Shown: positions 9,114-19,700, numbered from the stretch's first letter. The stretch is 64,000 nucleotides of DNA from Pseudomonas lurida (GCF_002563895.1 NZ_PDJB01000001.1:1905501-1969500), one strand, 5' to 3'. A program made the numbers and translations. The notes: generated by a model from the sequence alone, not told the origin.

Positions 9114-11765
9114 ATGAGCGACTCCGGCCGCGCCGACGCCCTGTTAGCCGATCTGCCCCGGGACGGCCGTGGCCGGCTCAAAGTTTTCCTCGGCGCCGCG
9201 CCCGGCGTGGGCAAGACCTACGCCATGCTCCAGGCTGCGCATACCCAGTTGCGCCAGGGCGTACGGCTGATCGCCGGCGTGGTCGAAACCCACGGCCGCG
9301 CCGAGACCGAAGCCTTGCTCAGCGGCCTGCCGCAACAGCCCCTGCTGCGCAGCGAATACCGCGGCGTGATGCTCGAAGAGATGGACCTTGACGGCCTGCT
9401 CTCCGCCAAGCCCAAGCTGGTGTTGGTGGACGAACTGGCCCATAGCAACGCCCCCGGCAGCCGCCATGAAAAGCGCTGGCAAGACATCCAGGAACTGCTC
9501 GCCGCTGGCATCAACGTGTTTACCACGGTCAACGTCCAGCACCTGGAGAGCCTCAACGACCAGGTGCGCGGCATCACCGGGGTGCAAGTGCGTGAAACGC
9601 TGCCGGACTGGGTGCTGCAGGAGGCCGACGAACTGCTGCTGATCGACCTGCCCTCCCGCGAGTTGCTGGAGCGCCTGCGCGACGGCAAGGTCTACGTGCC
9701 GGAGCAGGCGCGCGCGGCCATCGATGCGTTTTTTACCCAGACCAACCTCATGGCCCTGCGCGAGTTGGCGATGCAAACCGCCGCCGCCCATGTCGATGAC
9801 GATTTGGCCCAGGGGTATCGCCAACTGGGCCAGGCTGCCCCCGCCGTGCGTGGGCGCTTGCTGGTGGGGGTGGACGGTGATGCGCAGGCCGAGCGCCTGG
9901 TGCGCCATGCCAGCCGGGTAGCCCAGCGCCGGCATTTGCCCTGGAGCCTGGTGCATGTCGATAACGGCCGAGCGCGGGATGAACAGTCGCGGCTACGCCT
10001 GCAGAATGCCCAGCAACTGGCGGAGCGCCTGGGCGGTGAGGTCGTATTGCTGCGGGCGGGGGAGGTGGCGAAGACGCTGATCCAGCATGCCGCCGAACGC
10101 CGTGCCAGCCTGTTGCTGGTGGGGCAGTCGCGAATGCGCTGGCGGCGTCGCTTATTTGGAGGCGGCCTGGCCGCACGCTTGCTGCGAAACGCGCGGGGTC
10201 TGGAAATCAACGTCCTCGACAGCGACGACATCCCCGCACCGCCACGCTTGCCGGATGTGCGCGGGCTGGTGTGGTTCGACTATGCACTTGCGGTCCTGGC
10301 AACGGTGGTTGCGGCGGCAGTGGCGTGGGCGGTGTCCAGCGTCTTGCCGCTGCCGAACATCTCGCTGGTATTCCTGGCTGCGGTATTGCTGGTGGCGGTG
10401 CGCAGCAGCCTGGGGCCGTCGCTGGTGTGTGCGGCGTTGTCGTTCATGACCTACGACTTCCTGTTCATTCCGCCGAATTTTTCCTTTGCCATCCAGCGCG
10501 AAGAAGACGTGCTGACCCTGTTGTTCTTCCTGTTGATGGCGGCGCTGACCGGCAACCTGGCCGCGCGTCAACGCCGCCAGTTGCAGGCATTGCGCGATAC
10601 TCAGGAAGAAACCAGTGAACTGCTCGACCTGTCCCGCAAACTCACCGCCGCCACCGACCGCCAGGCGGTGATCAGCGCTGCGGCGCATCACCTGCAAGGC
10701 TGGAGCGACCTGGACTTGTGCCTGGTCAATCGCGATGGCCAGGGCGGTTGGGCGATCGAGACGGGCGGCCCGCTGACCCTCACCGAAGCCGAGCGCGCCG
10801 CCGCCGATTGGGCCTGGCAGCATGACCAGCCGGCGGGTATGGGCACCGGCACGTTGCCGTTCGGGCGCTGGTGGTGGTGGCCGTTGTCGGGCGAAGAGGG
10901 GCCCTTGGGGTTGCTGGGGGTGAGTCCCAAACCCGGCCTGGAGCTGAGTGGCCAACGCCGCCGTTTGCTCACCGCCTTGAGCCAGCCGCTGGCCCAGGCA
11001 TTGGCGAGGGCGCAACTGGCTCAAGAGCTGGAGTCCGCTCGGCTGCACGGCGAAACCGAGCAACTGCGCAGTGCGTTGCTGGCTTCAGTGTCCCACGATT
11101 TGCGCACGCCGCTGACCTCCATGCGCGGCAGCATCGACAGCCTGCTGGCGCTCGGTGAGGCGATCCCGCTGGAGGATCGCCGTGAGTTGCTCGAAGGCAC
11201 CCGCGATGAGGCCGAGCGTCTCGACCGCTATATCCAGAATCTGCTGGACATGACGCGCCTCGGTCACGGCGCCTTGAAACTGGCACGGGACTGGGTGTCG
11301 CCGGGCGACATCGTCGGCAGCGCCCTGGGCCGCCTGCGTGCGGTGCTGGCGCCGTTGCAGGTGAATACCGATGTGCCGCCGGAGCTGCCGTTGTTGTACG
11401 TGCACGCCGCGTTGATCGAACAAGCGCTGGTCAATGTGCTGGAAAACGCCGCGCGGTTTTCGCCGCCACAAGGCCGCCTGCAACTGAGTGCCGGAGTCTT
11501 GGATGACCAGCTGTTTTTCGCCGTGGCAGATGAGGGCCCCGGCATTCCCGAAGACGAGCGCGCAAAGATCTTCGACATGTTCTACACCGCCGCCCGTGGC
11601 GATCGGGGCGGGCAGGGCACGGGCCTCGGGTTGGCTATCTGCCAGGGCATGGTGGGCGCCCATGGTGGGCATATCAGCGTGGCCGACGGTATCGACGGGC
11701 GTGGCACTTGCATCACCTTGTTCCTCCCTTTACCCACACAGCCTGGCCTGGAGCGCGAGGCATGA
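9114..11765 (+). CDS. kdpD: Sensor histidine kinase KdpD
   Basis: An 883-residue membrane sensor. It has an N-terminal KdpD domain with Walker A GAAPGVGKTYAML (about residues 28-40), a universal-stress-like domain (about 245-375), four membrane helices (about 390-490), a GAF-like region, a HisKA box SHDLRTPLTSMRG with phospho-accepting His at residue 661, and a HATPase domain (NVLENAARFSPP, DEGPGIPEDE, GTGLGLAI). It phosphorylates KdpE in response to low K+ or turgor. ATG 9114 follows AAGGAACCCCCGCGC. REP elements separate it from kdpC, so it may be transcribed partly on its own. Confidence 0.97.
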   Translation: MSDSGRADALLADLPRDGRGRLKVFLGAAPGVGKTYAMLQAAHTQLRQGVRLIAGVVETHGRAETEALLSGLPQQPLLRSEYRGVMLEEMDLDGLLSAKPKLVLVDELAHSNAPGSRHEKRWQDIQELLAAGINVFTTVNVQHLESLNDQVRGITGVQVRETLPDWVLQEADELLLIDLPSRELLERLRDGKVYVPEQARAAIDAFFTQTNLMALRELAMQTAAAHVDDDLAQGYRQLGQAAPAVRGRLLVGVDGDAQAERLVRHASRVAQRRHLPWSLVHVDNGRARDEQSRLRLQNAQQLAERLGGEVVLLRAGEVAKTLIQHAAERRASLLLVGQSRMRWRRRLFGGGLAARLLRNARGLEINVLDSDDIPAPPRLPDVRGLVWFDYALAVLATVVAAAVAWAVSSVLPLPNISLVFLAAVLLVAVRSSLGPSLVCAALSFMTYDFLFIPPNFSFAIQREEDVLTLLFFLLMAALTGNLAARQRRQLQALRDTQEETSELLDLSRKLTAATDRQAVISAAAHHLQGWSDLDLCLVNRDGQGGWAIETGGPLTLTEAERAAADWAWQHDQPAGMGTGTLPFGRWWWWPLSGEEGPLGLLGVSPKPGLELSGQRRRLLTALSQPLAQALARAQLAQELESARLHGETEQLRSALLASVSHDLRTPLTSMRGSIDSLLALGEAIPLEDRRELLEGTRDEAERLDRYIQNLLDMTRLGHGALKLARDWVSPGDIVGSALGRLRAVLAPLQVNTDVPPELPLLYVHAALIEQALVNVLENAARFSPPQGRLQLSAGVLDDQLFFAVADEGPGIPEDERAKIFDMFYTAARGDRGGQGTGLGLAICQGMVGAHGGHISVADGIDGRGTCITLFLPLPTQPGLEREA

Positions 11766-11802
11766 GCTACCCTGTTTTCTTCACGGATTTTGATTGGATA
11801 CC

Positions 11803-12492
11803 ATGAGCCAGACCGCGACGATTTTGGTCATTGACGACGAACCGCAGATCCGCAAATTCCTGCGCATCAGCCTGGCCTCCCAGGGCTATAAAGTGATAGA
11901 GGCCGGCACCGGCAACGAAGGCCTGGCCCAGGCCGCGCTGAGCAAGCCGGACTTGCTGGTGCTCGACCTTGGCCTGCCGGACATGGACGGTCAGCAGGTG
12001 CTGCGCGAGTTCCGCGAATGGTCGACGGTGCCGGTGCTGGTGCTGTCGGTGCGGGCCAGCGAGGTACAGAAAGTCGAAGCCCTCGACAATGGCGCCAATG
12101 ACTATGTGACCAAGCCCTTTGGTATCCAGGAGTTTCTCGCCCGGGTGCGCGCGTTGCTGCGCCAGGCGCCGGCGGGTGAGTCCCAGGAAGCGGCCCTGCG
12201 CTTTGGCCCCTTGACCGTGGACCTGGCCTATCGCCGGGTGCTGCTGGACGGTGCTGAAGTGGCGCTGACCCGCAAGGAGTACGCGGTGTTGGCGCAACTG
12301 GCGCGGCATCCGGGGCGGGTGATCACTCAGCAACAACTGCTCAAGGATATCTGGGGCCCGACCCATACCGAGGACAGCCATTACCTGCGTATTGTGGTGG
12401 GGCACCTGCGTCAGAAGCTGGCGGATGACCCGACCCAGCCACGGTTTATCGTGACTGAGGCAGGGGTGGGGTATCGGTTGTTAGGCGGGTAG
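11803..12492 (+). CDS. kdpE: Response regulator KdpE
   Basis: A 229-residue OmpR-family regulator. The receiver domain carries acidic residues in IDDEPQIRK, phospho-acceptor Asp at about residue 55 (LLVLDLGLPDMDG) and Lys in VTKPFG. A winged-helix output domain (about 130-229) shows LTRKEYAVLAQLARHPGRVI and the SHYLRIVVGHLRQKL recognition segment. It activates kdpFABC. ATG 11803 is chosen over TTG 11794, as it directly opens the MSQTATILVIDDE family start. The gene follows kdpD by 37 bp. Confidence 0.97.
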   Translation: MSQTATILVIDDEPQIRKFLRISLASQGYKVIEAGTGNEGLAQAALSKPDLLVLDLGLPDMDGQQVLREFREWSTVPVLVLSVRASEVQKVEALDNGANDYVTKPFGIQEFLARVRALLRQAPAGESQEAALRFGPLTVDLAYRRVLLDGAEVALTRKEYAVLAQLARHPGRVITQQQLLKDIWGPTHTEDSHYLRIVVGHLRQKLADDPTQPRFIVTEAGVGYRLLGG

Positions 12493-12518
12493 ATCGTTGG
12501 TGCTTGCTCTGGCGTCAT

Positions 12519-12579
12519 CGAAGGCAAGCCAGCTCCCACAGGGGAATGCATTCCAAATGTGGGAGCTGGCTTGCCTGCG
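12519..12579. repeat. REP palindrome pair
   Basis: GGCAAGCCAGCTCCCACA (ending 12540) and the inverted copy from 12558 form a long stem variant of the local REP. It sits just after kdpE between convergent genes and may serve as the 3' end structure. Confidence 0.88.
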
Positions 12580-12606
12580 AAGAGGCCATCCGCAACACCC
12601 TATGTC

Positions 12607-13644
12607 TCAGCGCTGCTCACTCTCGTAGCGATCCAACGTATCACTGGCAATCTCCCGCCCCAGGGCGATCAACTCCGGCGCCTTGTAGAACTCGAAAAAC
12701 CGGCACACCCGCTTCGGCACGTTGATCAGCACATCCGGTGGGTAGCCGGCAATCTTGTACTGCGCCAGCGATGTCTGCATCACCTCGAAGCTCTGGTTGA
12801 TCAGGTCAAGCAATGATGCCGGGCCAACGTTATCGATGATGAACGACCCGGTCGCCGACTTCGGCGCTCCGGGTTTTTCCGGTGCGGCGGCGGGTTGTTG
12901 CGATTCGGGCTCGGCGGACTCCAGCCACGGGTTGATCTCCGCCGCCTGCGCCTCCAAGGCCTCCTGCTCCAGCTTCATCAATTGTTCGGCCTGCTTGCGA
13001 CGAAACGGCAGGTGCGATCCAAGGGATTTCGCCAGGTTGTTGAAGCGACTCTTGAACGCTGGCGGGCGCTGGATCACCGGCAGTTGATAGTGCTTCTGGT
13101 TGGTGGCGTTGAGGTTGACCGCAATGATCAGGTCACAATGGCTCGACACCACCGGCACGATGGGCAGCGGGTTGAGCAGGCCGCCGTCCACCAGCATGCG
13201 ATTGCCTTGCATCACCGGGGTGAACAGGCTGGGAATCGCCGCCGACGCACGCATGGCCTGGTGCAGGCAGCCTTCCTGGAACCAGATTTCCTGCTGGTTG
13301 GTCAGGTCGGTGGCGACGGCCGTGTAGGGAATGCGCAGTTCTTCGATATTGATCTCGCCGACGATCTTGCGGATCTGCCCGAACACCTTTTCGCCACGAA
13401 TGGCCCCCAAGCGAAAACTCACGTCGACCAGTCGCAGCACGTCGAGGTAGTCGAGGCTTTCAATCCAGTTACGGTATTCATCCAGTTTGCCGGCGGCATA
13501 GATCCCGCCGACCACGGCCCCCATGGAGCATCCCGCGATACAGGCGATATCGTAGCCGCGCCGTTCGATTTCCTCGATCACCCCGATATGGGCGTAACCC
13601 CGGGCCCCGCCGGAGCCCAGCACCAAGGCAACACGCTTTTTCAT
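12607..13644 (-). CDS. Patatin-like phospholipase (RssA/YchK type)
   Basis: A 345-residue protein with a patatin domain. The oxyanion-hole motif GSGGARGYAHIG is at about residues 10-21, the nucleophile Ser lies in GCSMG (about 40-44), and the catalytic Asp is in VDGGLLNPLP (about 165). Patatin proteins are Ser-Asp dyad lipid acyl hydrolases. The C-terminal third is charged and Pro/Ala-rich, then resumes a helical tail; this is longer than E. coli RssA. ATG 13644 follows GGGGAGGACATGGACC; the frame is open to 13800 without family-like sequence. No secretion signal is visible. Confidence 0.88.
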   Translation of the reverse strand: MKKRVALVLGSGGARGYAHIGVIEEIERRGYDIACIAGCSMGAVVGGIYAAGKLDEYRNWIESLDYLDVLRLVDVSFRLGAIRGEKVFGQIRKIVGEINIEELRIPYTAVATDLTNQQEIWFQEGCLHQAMRASAAIPSLFTPVMQGNRMLVDGGLLNPLPIVPVVSSHCDLIIAVNLNATNQKHYQLPVIQRPPAFKSRFNNLAKSLGSHLPFRRKQAEQLMKLEQEALEAQAAEINPWLESAEPESQQPAAAPEKPGAPKSATGSFIIDNVGPASLLDLINQSFEVMQTSLAQYKIAGYPPDVLINVPKRVCRFFEFYKAPELIALGREIASDTLDRYESEQR

Positions 13645-13861
13645 GGTCCATGTCCTCCCCAAGGCAGGTACCCACAATGCACCTATTGAGGGGCTGGCTT
13701 CAATCTTCGTGGGCGGCTGAAATTTTTTTCCAGGATAGCCGTGCTGCTCGGGTATGCTCTGGTGATTAGGTACTATCGATTTCAGGCTAAGGACAGGCAC
13801 TTTTCCATGTAGGCAACGTCTACAGCGTACGACTGTTTTTCTTTATTTTGAGGTGTCATCG

Positions 13862-14140
13862 ATGAAAGCCTGGATGTGTGTGCCTGTGATCATGTTGGCC
13901 CTGGCCGGTTGTGCCGGGAAAACCGCATACCGCGACAGCTGCGGCACCCAATTGGACGCCGCCTGGAAAGAACTGGACCTGGCCAAGGCCGAAGGTTTTG
14001 CCGGCACCGTGAGCTACTCCAAGGCCTTGTCACTGTTGACGGGCGCCAAGACCCAGCAACAATTCGAAGCGTTTGAAGGCTGCTCCAACAAGGCCGAGAA
14101 AGCGCGGTTCTACATTCGTGAATCTCGCGCCGGGCGTTGA
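13862..14140 (+). CDS. Small predicted lipoprotein of unknown function
   Basis: A 92-residue protein with a signal peptide ending in lipobox LALAGC, lipidated Cys at residue 17. The mature part contains four further features in order: CGTQLDAAWKELDLAKAEGF, a Ser/Lys segment, TGAKTQQQFEAFEGC and a basic end. The short helical mature protein recalls small Pseudomonas envelope lipoproteins; no function is known to me. ATG 13862 follows TTGAGGTGTCATCG. It has its own upstream region of about 200 bp. Confidence 0.8.
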   Translation: MKAWMCVPVIMLALAGCAGKTAYRDSCGTQLDAAWKELDLAKAEGFAGTVSYSKALSLLTGAKTQQQFEAFEGCSNKAEKARFYIRESRAGR

Positions 14141-14184
14141 CCTGTAGCGGCGACTAGGACTCTTCATCAGAAAGTGAGGGCAGG

Positions 14185-14946
14185 ATGTCAGCGTTGGTCA
14201 ATCAGTTAGTCGCTCAGGTCATTGGCCTGGAAGTAGGGTTACTGAGCTGCCAGGCTCGCCTCGCCGCCGTCACCGACGATGAAGCCCTGCATGACCTGCG
14301 CACCACCGTGCGCCGGCTGCGCAGCCTGTTGCGCCCCTTGCGTGGGTTGCCTGGGGTCGAGCAGCTTGAAATGGCCGCCAGTACCGTCGGCCAATTGACC
14401 ACGCCGCTACGCGACCGTGAGGTGCTGGCGGCGTACTTGCACCAGCACGGCCATCACGAGGCCGCTGACCGTCGACTGCGCCTGCAGCCCGACGCCTATC
14501 GTCACGTGGCGCAAAGCCCGGAACTCGCGCATTTGCTGTTGATCCTCGACGCCTTCCCGCGTTTTATCCGCGCTTCTGAGCACCAGAAACTGCTCAAGGG
14601 CCTGCGCCCACGCATCGAAAAACGTCTGGCCAAGCAATGGCAGAAACTCGATGAAGCCTTGAAAGACCCCGACCATGATCGCCATCGCTTGCGGTTGTTG
14701 ATCAAGCGCGTGCGCTACGCGGCCGAGGCCTATCCCGAATTGGACACGTTGCCTGCCAAGGCCATGTCGCACCTGAAAAAAGCCCAGGCCGCGCTGGGGG
14801 ATTGGCACGACTGCTGGCAATGGCTGGTCCAGGCCGAACACCAGGCAGACCTGCAACCGTGTGTCGCGGTGTGGCACCGCACCATGGCCAAGGCGGAAGG
14901 TCAGGCGGATCGCGTGCTGGATAAACTCAGCGCCGCATGTTTCTGA
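14185..14946 (+). CDS. CHAD domain protein
   Basis: A 253-residue, almost all-helical protein. CHAD domains carry conserved His and basic residues: here LHDLRTTVRRLRSLLRPLRG (about residues 34-53), HRLRLLIKRVRYAAEAY (about 172-188) and a GDWHDC motif (about 213). CHAD proteins bind polyphosphate through these basic faces. No CYTH triphosphatase domain is fused here. ATG 14185 follows GTGAGGGCAGG. It is 44 bp after the lipoprotein gene and may be cotranscribed with it. Confidence 0.85.
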   Translation: MSALVNQLVAQVIGLEVGLLSCQARLAAVTDDEALHDLRTTVRRLRSLLRPLRGLPGVEQLEMAASTVGQLTTPLRDREVLAAYLHQHGHHEAADRRLRLQPDAYRHVAQSPELAHLLLILDAFPRFIRASEHQKLLKGLRPRIEKRLAKQWQKLDEALKDPDHDRHRLRLLIKRVRYAAEAYPELDTLPAKAMSHLKKAQAALGDWHDCWQWLVQAEHQADLQPCVAVWHRTMAKAEGQADRVLDKLSAACF

Positions 14947-15037
14947 ACCGGTCCGGCTTTTGGCCGGAATAGGCGCTGTACCTGACCGGCTCGATGGTTA
15001 AGATCCCCCCATCTGTTTCTTTCGATGTGAGACTGCC

Positions 15038-15835
15038 ATGCGCTTTAGTGATTTGCTCGACGCCGCCCGCAGCAACCCGTTGGATGTCACCATTCCCGCC
15101 GACTGGGCCCAGGGCCGCGCGACCTTCGGTGGCCTGGTGGCTGCATTGCAATACGAAGCCCTGCGTGCACAGGTTCCGGCCGATCGGTCTCTACGATCAT
15201 TGGCAATCACCTTCGTTGGCCCGGTAGCGCCGGACGTTCCTGCCAGTTATCAAGTCGAAGTACTGCGCGAAGGCAAGGCGGTCAGCCAATTGCTTGGTCG
15301 TGTGGTGCAGAACGGTGAAGTGGCGACACTGGTACAAGCCAGTTTCGGCGCGGCCCGCGAATCGGAAATCGCGGTGGAGAGCGAAGCGCCGCCGGTGTTC
15401 AAGCATTGGGAGGAGTGCCAGGAGCTGCCCTATATCAAGGGCGTCACCCCTGAGTTCATGCGTCACCTGGCGATGCGCTGGAGTGTGGGTGGTTTGCCGT
15501 TCACCGGTCATAAATCCCGCGAGATGGGCGGCTGGGTCCGGTTGCGCGGCGATGTGAAAGAAGAGCCACTGACCGAGGCGCATATCCTCGCCCTGGTCGA
15601 TGCCTGGCCCCCGGCATTACTGCCCCACCTCAAAAAACCGGCACCGGGCAGCACTCTGACCTGGACCATCGAGTTCATCCAGCCTCTGCAAGACCTCACG
15701 ACCCTGGACTGGTGCCAGTACCACGTCACGATCGAACACGCCCGTGATGGCTACGGCCACGCCGCCGCCGCCCTCTGGAGCCCGACCGGCGAACTGATCG
15801 CCATCAGCCGCCAGACCGTGGTGGTTTTCGCCTGA
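15038..15835 (+). CDS. Acyl-CoA thioesterase-like protein (double hotdog)
   Basis: A 265-residue protein with two hotdog halves. The first half holds GRATFGGLVAALQYEAL and RSLRSLAITFVGPVAP, the second WTIEFIQPL and DGYGHAAAALWSPTGELIA, ending ISRQTVVVF. This is the TesB-like thioesterase arrangement, expected to hydrolyse acyl-CoA to free acid and CoA in the cytosol. ATG 15038 is the family-like start (MRFSDLLDAA). The preferred acyl chain is not predictable. The gene ends 2 bp before the convergent Mpo1-like gene. Confidence 0.85.
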   Translation: MRFSDLLDAARSNPLDVTIPADWAQGRATFGGLVAALQYEALRAQVPADRSLRSLAITFVGPVAPDVPASYQVEVLREGKAVSQLLGRVVQNGEVATLVQASFGAARESEIAVESEAPPVFKHWEECQELPYIKGVTPEFMRHLAMRWSVGGLPFTGHKSREMGGWVRLRGDVKEEPLTEAHILALVDAWPPALLPHLKKPAPGSTLTWTIEFIQPLQDLTTLDWCQYHVTIEHARDGYGHAAAALWSPTGELIAISRQTVVVFA

Positions 15836-15837
15836 AC

Positions 15838-16200
15838 TCAGTGCCTGTGGCGCTGCCGCCAGGCACGCCACCAGCCACCGCTCAACACAAAGCGCGGAAA
15901 GGTCACGAACTGTTCGACCACCAGGCGTTGTACCGCGTCTTTACGATCACTGAACGGCTCACTGGCCTGGGCTTCCAGGCGATGGCCATGACGTTGCAAC
16001 GCCAGGCCGGCCAGGACACCGATGACACCCACGGCAAAACTCGCCAGGCTCAGGCTGAACACCCCGGATACAATCAACAGAAACCCGATGATGAACAGCG
16101 GCACGGCAATCAGGTGCAACGCCAGGTTGGTCGGGTGCTGATGGTTCTGCGGGTAGTTACGCCATTGCCAGGCGGGGAGATTGGGATGACGTTTGCCCAT
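15838..16200 (-). CDS. Mpo1-like (DUF962-related) small membrane protein
   Basis: A 120-residue protein with two adjacent hydrophobic helices (LALHLIAVPLFIIGFLLIV and SLASFAVGVIGVLAGLAL). The motif NHQHPTNLALHLIAVPL with conserved His/Asn resembles the start of the DUF962/Mpo1 family, iron-dependent 2-hydroxy fatty acid dioxygenases in yeast. The bacterial members are shorter and of unproven activity, so the family assignment is moderate. The remainder is basic. The ATG at 16200 opens MGKRHPNLPAWQWRNY. Confidence 0.55.
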   Translation of the reverse strand: MGKRHPNLPAWQWRNYPQNHQHPTNLALHLIAVPLFIIGFLLIVSGVFSLSLASFAVGVIGVLAGLALQRHGHRLEAQASEPFSDRKDAVQRLVVEQFVTFPRFVLSGGWWRAWRQRHRH

Positions 16201-16351
16201 GATGATGAATCCTCTGTCCGTTGAAACAACATGGAAAGAGTTTAGGTGGGGTTGGGTGGGGGGGCGAATTGGGGCTGGCTATGGGGGTCATAGAGCCCGT
16301 ACCCAGTTCGATCAATGATTTTGCTATCACTGTCTAACAGAATTGGCATAC

Positions 16352-16756
16352 CTAGCCACAAGCTGAATCTTGGTCGTTGATGTATACGGCTGGACCGCAG
16401 AGAGAAATATATTTGGCTTTTAATTCGATTACCGAAGACTTGGACGTTGCTTGCAACTCAAAATAGTTTTCGTGCTTAGTTATCACCATTTTTAACGTTT
16501 CTTTAGTCGGGATATTTTTGATTTTGACGTCGCTCAAGCCTCCGCAATCCAAGCCGATTCTGCATGTGTTAAACCCCTCTTTGATCCACTTTTCCGGAGG
16601 GGCGTCAGGTGTTTCAGAAATGTCAAAACCTAAACCTATATTGGGGCGGTCGTTGTCAATGGTCACGGAAAAAAGCGTTATTTCGCCTATCTCTACTGGG
16701 TAAGTGAATACCTTGTTGAAAAAAATAGTGTTTTCTAATTCGTTCCAATATTTCAT
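16352..16756 (-). CDS. Predicted immunity protein to the Rhs toxin (Imm50-like)
   Basis: A 134-residue soluble, acidic, beta-rich protein. Its placement defines it: the ATG at 16754-16756 overlaps the TGA of the Rhs toxin gene as ATGA, the usual layout of polymorphic toxin immunity genes. The pattern W...L (start), PPEKWIKEGFNTCRIGLDCGGLSDVKIKNI and LKMVITKH resembles the Imm50 immunity family, but I cannot confirm the family without a profile search. The gene is visibly A+T-rich, unlike neighbouring core genes, consistent with horizontal exchange of toxin tip plus immunity gene. Confidence 0.7.
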   Translation of the reverse strand: MKYWNELENTIFFNKVFTYPVEIGEITLFSVTIDNDRPNIGLGFDISETPDAPPEKWIKEGFNTCRIGLDCGGLSDVKIKNIPTKETLKMVITKHENYFELQATSKSSVIELKAKYISLCGPAVYINDQDSACG

Positions 16757-19700
16757 TTTTTATCCTTGAAATAATAATGGTCTTTCGCGCCATCTAATTT
16801 TCCATTTCTCGGCCTGAATTTCGGTCGAAGATTGAAATGCGCTGCTTGATCACCCTTTCCGTCAGGTGTTGAAAATTTGTGACCAGCCCCATGATCCTGA
16901 ATGAGAACCTTGGAGCCGTCCATCCGCGTGAATTCATACTCTCGAGTCATCACTGGCTTTCCTTGCGCATCTAGAATTTCGTTTCTCTGCTGATCTCTCA
17001 TCGATACAAGTGAGTATTGCCTCATTGTTCCTAATCTAGGATCAACTACGGCATCGGGGTGTTGTACACGCGGTATTCCCGCATCGGCCTTCGCCTGTTT
17101 GAAAGCTCCATTCCTTGATACTTCCGGCGCGGAAGGTTCCGTAGGTTTGCCACATTCTGGCCTTTTCGTACCTTTGGGTGGGCAGTGGGCATTCAACCCG
17201 AGTGGATCAATCCATCCTGTCGGATTAGGCACGTACAGGTACGCATTGATCCCACCCGCCAACTTCACCGGGTCCGGCGTCAGGTAGCGACCAACATCCG
17301 GATTGTAGTAGCGATGGCGGTTGTAGTGCAGCCCGCTTTCTTGATCGAAATATTGGCCCTGGAAGCGCAGGGGGTTGTCGACTTTTCCTATGTCGAGACG
17401 GCTGATTTCGCCGTAAGCACGGTAATGCGCAGACCAGACGATCTCGCCATCCGGAGCGGTGAGTTCCTGTGGGGTGCCGAGGTGGTCGAGTTGGTAGTGG
17501 TAGGCCTTGGTTTCCTTTGGGCCGAAGCCTTCCAGCAGGACCAGCGGGCGGAAGGTGTTGGGTTCGTAGAGGTAGCTGCGGTGGCGGTTCGCGTGGTGTT
17601 CGGCGATGAGTGTGTCGCCTTGCCAGAAGAACTCGGTCGTAATGCCATCGACGGTTTTGCTGATTCGCCGCCCAAACGGGTCGTAGCGGTAGCTGGCGGT
17701 TTGGCCGTTGGGCGTCTTAATGCCAATCAGGCGATGCTGGCAGTCGTAGCGGTATTCGGTGACGAGGGTGTGGCCTTTGCCGCGTCGCTCACGGATCAGG
17801 TTGCCGTAGGCGTCGTAGTCGTAATGGTGGTCACCCTGGATCATCAGGCGATTGCCGGCGACGATATCGGGGCCGGGGCGGTTTTGCATGAGCAGGTTGC
17901 CGGCCGGGTCATGGCCGAAGCGTTCTTGCTCGTCTTGGGTGTGGTCGGCGCGGGTGAGGCGGCTGAGTGGGTCGTAGTGGTAGCGGTGTTCGCCTTTGCG
18001 GGTGTCGAGCAGGCGGGTGAGGTTGCTGGATTTGTCGTAGTCGTAATGACGGCGGTATAGCGGGCCTTCGGTGTCGTTGATGCTCTGGCTGAACAGGCGT
18101 CCCTGGTGGTCGTGTTGGTAGTGGCTGAGCAGTTGACCTTGTTGGCGTTGCTGTTCGCGACCGGCAGTAAAGAGGTGCGAGGTGAGTACTGCGCCGTTCA
18201 GTTCGACGGTGGCGAGGTGACCGCCTTTGTCGTGGTTGAAGGTGAGGCGGTTGTTGTCCGGCAGGCGCAGGTCATGAAGGTGGCCGCAAGCGTCGTAGCC
18301 GTAGCGCAGGGTGCCCCAGCCTTGGTGTTCGGCGGTGAGGCGATTTTGGACGTCGTATTCATAGACCAAAGCCCAGTGGCCGTCGTCGACGCTTAGGAGA
18401 TTGCCTTGGCGGTCGTAGGCGTAATCAACCTTGTTACCGTCGGGCAGGGTTTTTCTTACGAGTCGACTGGCATGGTCGCGCTCATAGCGAGTAACCAGCC
18501 GACTGCCGTCATCACCGTGTTCAGTCTTTTCCTGCAGGTTGCCGTTGAGGTCGTAGACGTAAGCCGTACGCTGGCCGTCAAACCCGGTTTCCTGCTGGAT
18601 CAGGCCATTAGGGTGGTAAGCGAGTTTGTAGGTCTCGCCGACTTCATTCTCGATCTCGGTCAGCAGCAGCCGAACGTTGTCGTAGCGGTACTTGACCTGG
18701 CTTCCATCGGCGTTGATGCGGCGGCTGATCAGGTGCAGGCCGTCGGCGTATTCGTAGCGGGTGACGTTCCCCAGTTCATCGCGTTCGGAAGTGATTTTTC
18801 CGTAAGCGTTGTAGCTGTATTCCCTGCACGCGCCGCCCGGTAGCACCACGCGGATCAACCGACCCACGCTGTCCCATTGATACTGGGTCAGCGCACCATG
18901 CTCATCCTCACGCGCAACTTGTCGTCCGAGATCGTCATAGCGATAACGCTTGATTCCACCATTGGGCAACTGCTCCTCAAGCAACTGCCCACGTTCATTC
19001 CACACCAGTCGCTGACAGCTATGGTCTGGATACCAAACCCCAACCAGCTGCCCGTATTTGTTGTAGCTGTAGTCAGTAGCGTTGCCGTCAGGATCGGTCC
19101 TACGCGTGACATCGCCCTGGTCATTCCGCTCGTATTTCCAGACTGCTTCACCACGCCGCACAACCCGTACGAACCCGTTGTCATGCTCGTAGGTCGTCGG
19201 CTCGTCATCTCCCGGAAACAACGCCACCAGGTGCCCGGCTTCGTCGTATTGATACGCCGTGATCGCACCGAGAGGATCCTGCTCAACCGTCAGCCGGCCT
19301 TTGTCATCGTAGGACTTGAAGTGCTCAGCCCCCTCCGGATCCACCCGCTGCACCAGCCGCGCCCGCTGGTCATGCACGTAGACTTCCTGGCTGCCGTCGG
19401 CGTTAAACACCGTGACCTGCCCGTTGTCATCCCAGGCATACCGCGTGTCCATCTGCGAGAAACTCGCCCAATGCCGGACACACCGCGCGGCCTTGCCAGC
19501 CCGTTCCCACTCCCAATAGAAACTCGCCCCACCGGCCAATCCACGCTCAAGAATCACGTGCTGAGCGTCGTACCGATAAACCTCGCTTTCACCGACCGCA
19601 TTGGTTGCCGAAATCAGTCGCCCAGCGTCGTCATAGGCGTAGGAAACGACGGTATGCTCCGTCACCCATTCAAAAGGCTCAAGGTCTTTGGCCCGATGAA

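Noticed and set aside
17185..18843. Valine-rich open frames on the plus strand inside the rhs gene
   Set aside because: They mirror the Tyr-Asp repeats of the Rhs protein read on the opposite strand.
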